Source of the DNA: Streptomyces sp. NRRL WC-3549
Lineage (GTDB): Bacteria > Actinomycetota > Actinomycetes > Streptomycetales > Streptomycetaceae
Assembly (NCBI RefSeq): GCF_000721935.1
Contig: NZ_KL585391.1
Coordinates: 157,321-164,175, forward strand
Length of the DNA stretch: 6,855 bases
Direction of reading: 5' to 3'
A program made the translations under genes and the position numbers. Below the pieces are notes generated by a model that was given only the letters and a program-made list of their open reading frames with translations, searched no databases and had not been told where the DNA came from. Positions 6,702 to 6,855 of the stretch are shown here, piece by piece. Within the stretch, counting starts at the first letter, position 1; each line of letters starts with the position of its first letter.

Positions 6702-6730
6702 TCGCTAAGCAGAAGGCGTACGGCACGCAT
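6692..6730 (-). CDS. leuS leader peptide (MRAVRLLLSEPR)
   Basis: This 12-codon reading frame precedes the leuS attenuator and encodes MRAVRLLLSEPR. The three Leu codons in a row are CTT CTG CTT. CTT is rare in GC-rich actinobacteria, so translation should be sensitive to charging of the matching leucyl-tRNA. The stop codon lies inside the segment that pairs with sequence just ahead of the terminator. The expected logic is that a ribosome stalled on the Leu codons during leucyl-tRNA shortage changes the RNA fold and allows read-through into leuS. No Shine-Dalgarno sequence precedes the ATG. A TACCCT -10-like hexamer ends 6 bases upstream, so the transcript probably begins at the ATG itself. 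The peptide most likely has no function beyond being translated. Leader-peptide attenuation of leuS in some Streptomyces has been predicted from comparative genomics. Confidence 0.88.
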   Translation of the reverse strand: MRAVRLLLSEPR

Positions 6731-6736
6731 GGCGCC

Positions 6737-6767
6737 AGGGTACCGCACGGCTTCGGAGCGGCGTCCG
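6737..6767 (-). promoter_or_regulatory. Candidate promoter of the leuS leader transcript
   Basis: TACCCT (6742-6737, minus strand) fits the TAnnnT core of a -10 element and leaves exactly 6 bases before the A of the leader ATG. CGGACG (6767-6762) matches the last four bases of TTGACG but at a long spacing of 19, so the -35 assignment is weak. The rest of the stretch up to the hairpin at 6822 shows nothing else I can support. Confidence 0.45.
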
Positions 6768-6821
6768 CCCTTCCGCGCCCGGCTCCGGGCCCCACCGGCC
6801 GCACCTCACCGGCCACAACGA

Positions 6822-6854
6822 GAAGCGGGTCACCCGATTCGGATGACCCGCTTC
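6822..6854 (-). terminator. Hairpin terminator of a gene to the right of the window
   Basis: GAAGCGGGTCA and TGACCCGCTTC form a perfect 11-bp stem. An inner CCG/CGG stem around a 3-base loop extends it to 15 bp. The single internal mismatch is C/A in plus-strand RNA but a G-U wobble in minus-strand RNA, which favours leftward transcription. No plus-strand gene ends here, so it most likely terminates a minus-strand gene outside the window and insulates the leuS leader. Confidence 0.65.
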
Positions 6855-6855
6855 C

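Noticed and set aside
6542..6730. A T-box riboswitch upstream of leuS
   Set aside because: I see no T-box core sequence or specifier stem-loop; the Leu-rich leader frame explains the region better.
6598..6816. A 72-codon minus-strand frame across the leuS leader
   Set aside because: It runs through the promoter, the leader peptide and the terminator in another frame and has no ribosome binding site; it is a chance opening.

Overview
The window looks like ordinary core chromosome of a Streptomyces or a close relative. Base composition is very GC-rich, third codon positions are strongly G/C-biased, and the gene order (leuS, a small membrane protein, degV, comEA, comEC) fits that group. All recognisable genes are on the minus strand and read from right to left. 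I see no mobile element, CRISPR array, rRNA or tRNA gene.

Right end (6542-6855). A perfect-armed hairpin at the window edge probably ends transcription of an upstream gene outside the window. Next come a likely promoter and a 12-residue leader peptide (MRAVRLLLSEPR) with three consecutive Leu codons, two of them the rare CTT. A 10-bp long-range stem, an internal hairpin and an intrinsic terminator with a U-run follow. Three tandem 14-bp repeats lie between the terminator and leuS. This is a leucine-responsive transcription attenuator for leucyl-tRNA synthetase; attenuation of leuS has been predicted before for some Streptomyces.

Centre (3528-6541). leuS encodes a complete 955-residue LeuRS and is followed by a long hairpin terminator. 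A candidate promoter for the next gene overlaps that terminator. The next gene (2787-3527) encodes an unrecognised protein with one N-terminal membrane helix and a coiled-coil region.

Left half (1-2631). degV encodes a DegV/FakB-type fatty-acid-binding protein. comEA and comEC follow, overlap by 4 bases and form a DNA-uptake operon; comEC is cut by the window edge. The degV copy carries 15 bases identical to the Tn5 mosaic end used in Nextera libraries. These bases stand in frame where a conserved DegV segment should be. This is almost certainly a sequencing or assembly artefact, and it is the most consequential observation here, because the reading frame survives and hides the error.

No new multi-gene system is visible. 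The points of interest are the leuS leader architecture, apparent leaderless starts at several genes, and the adapter scar.
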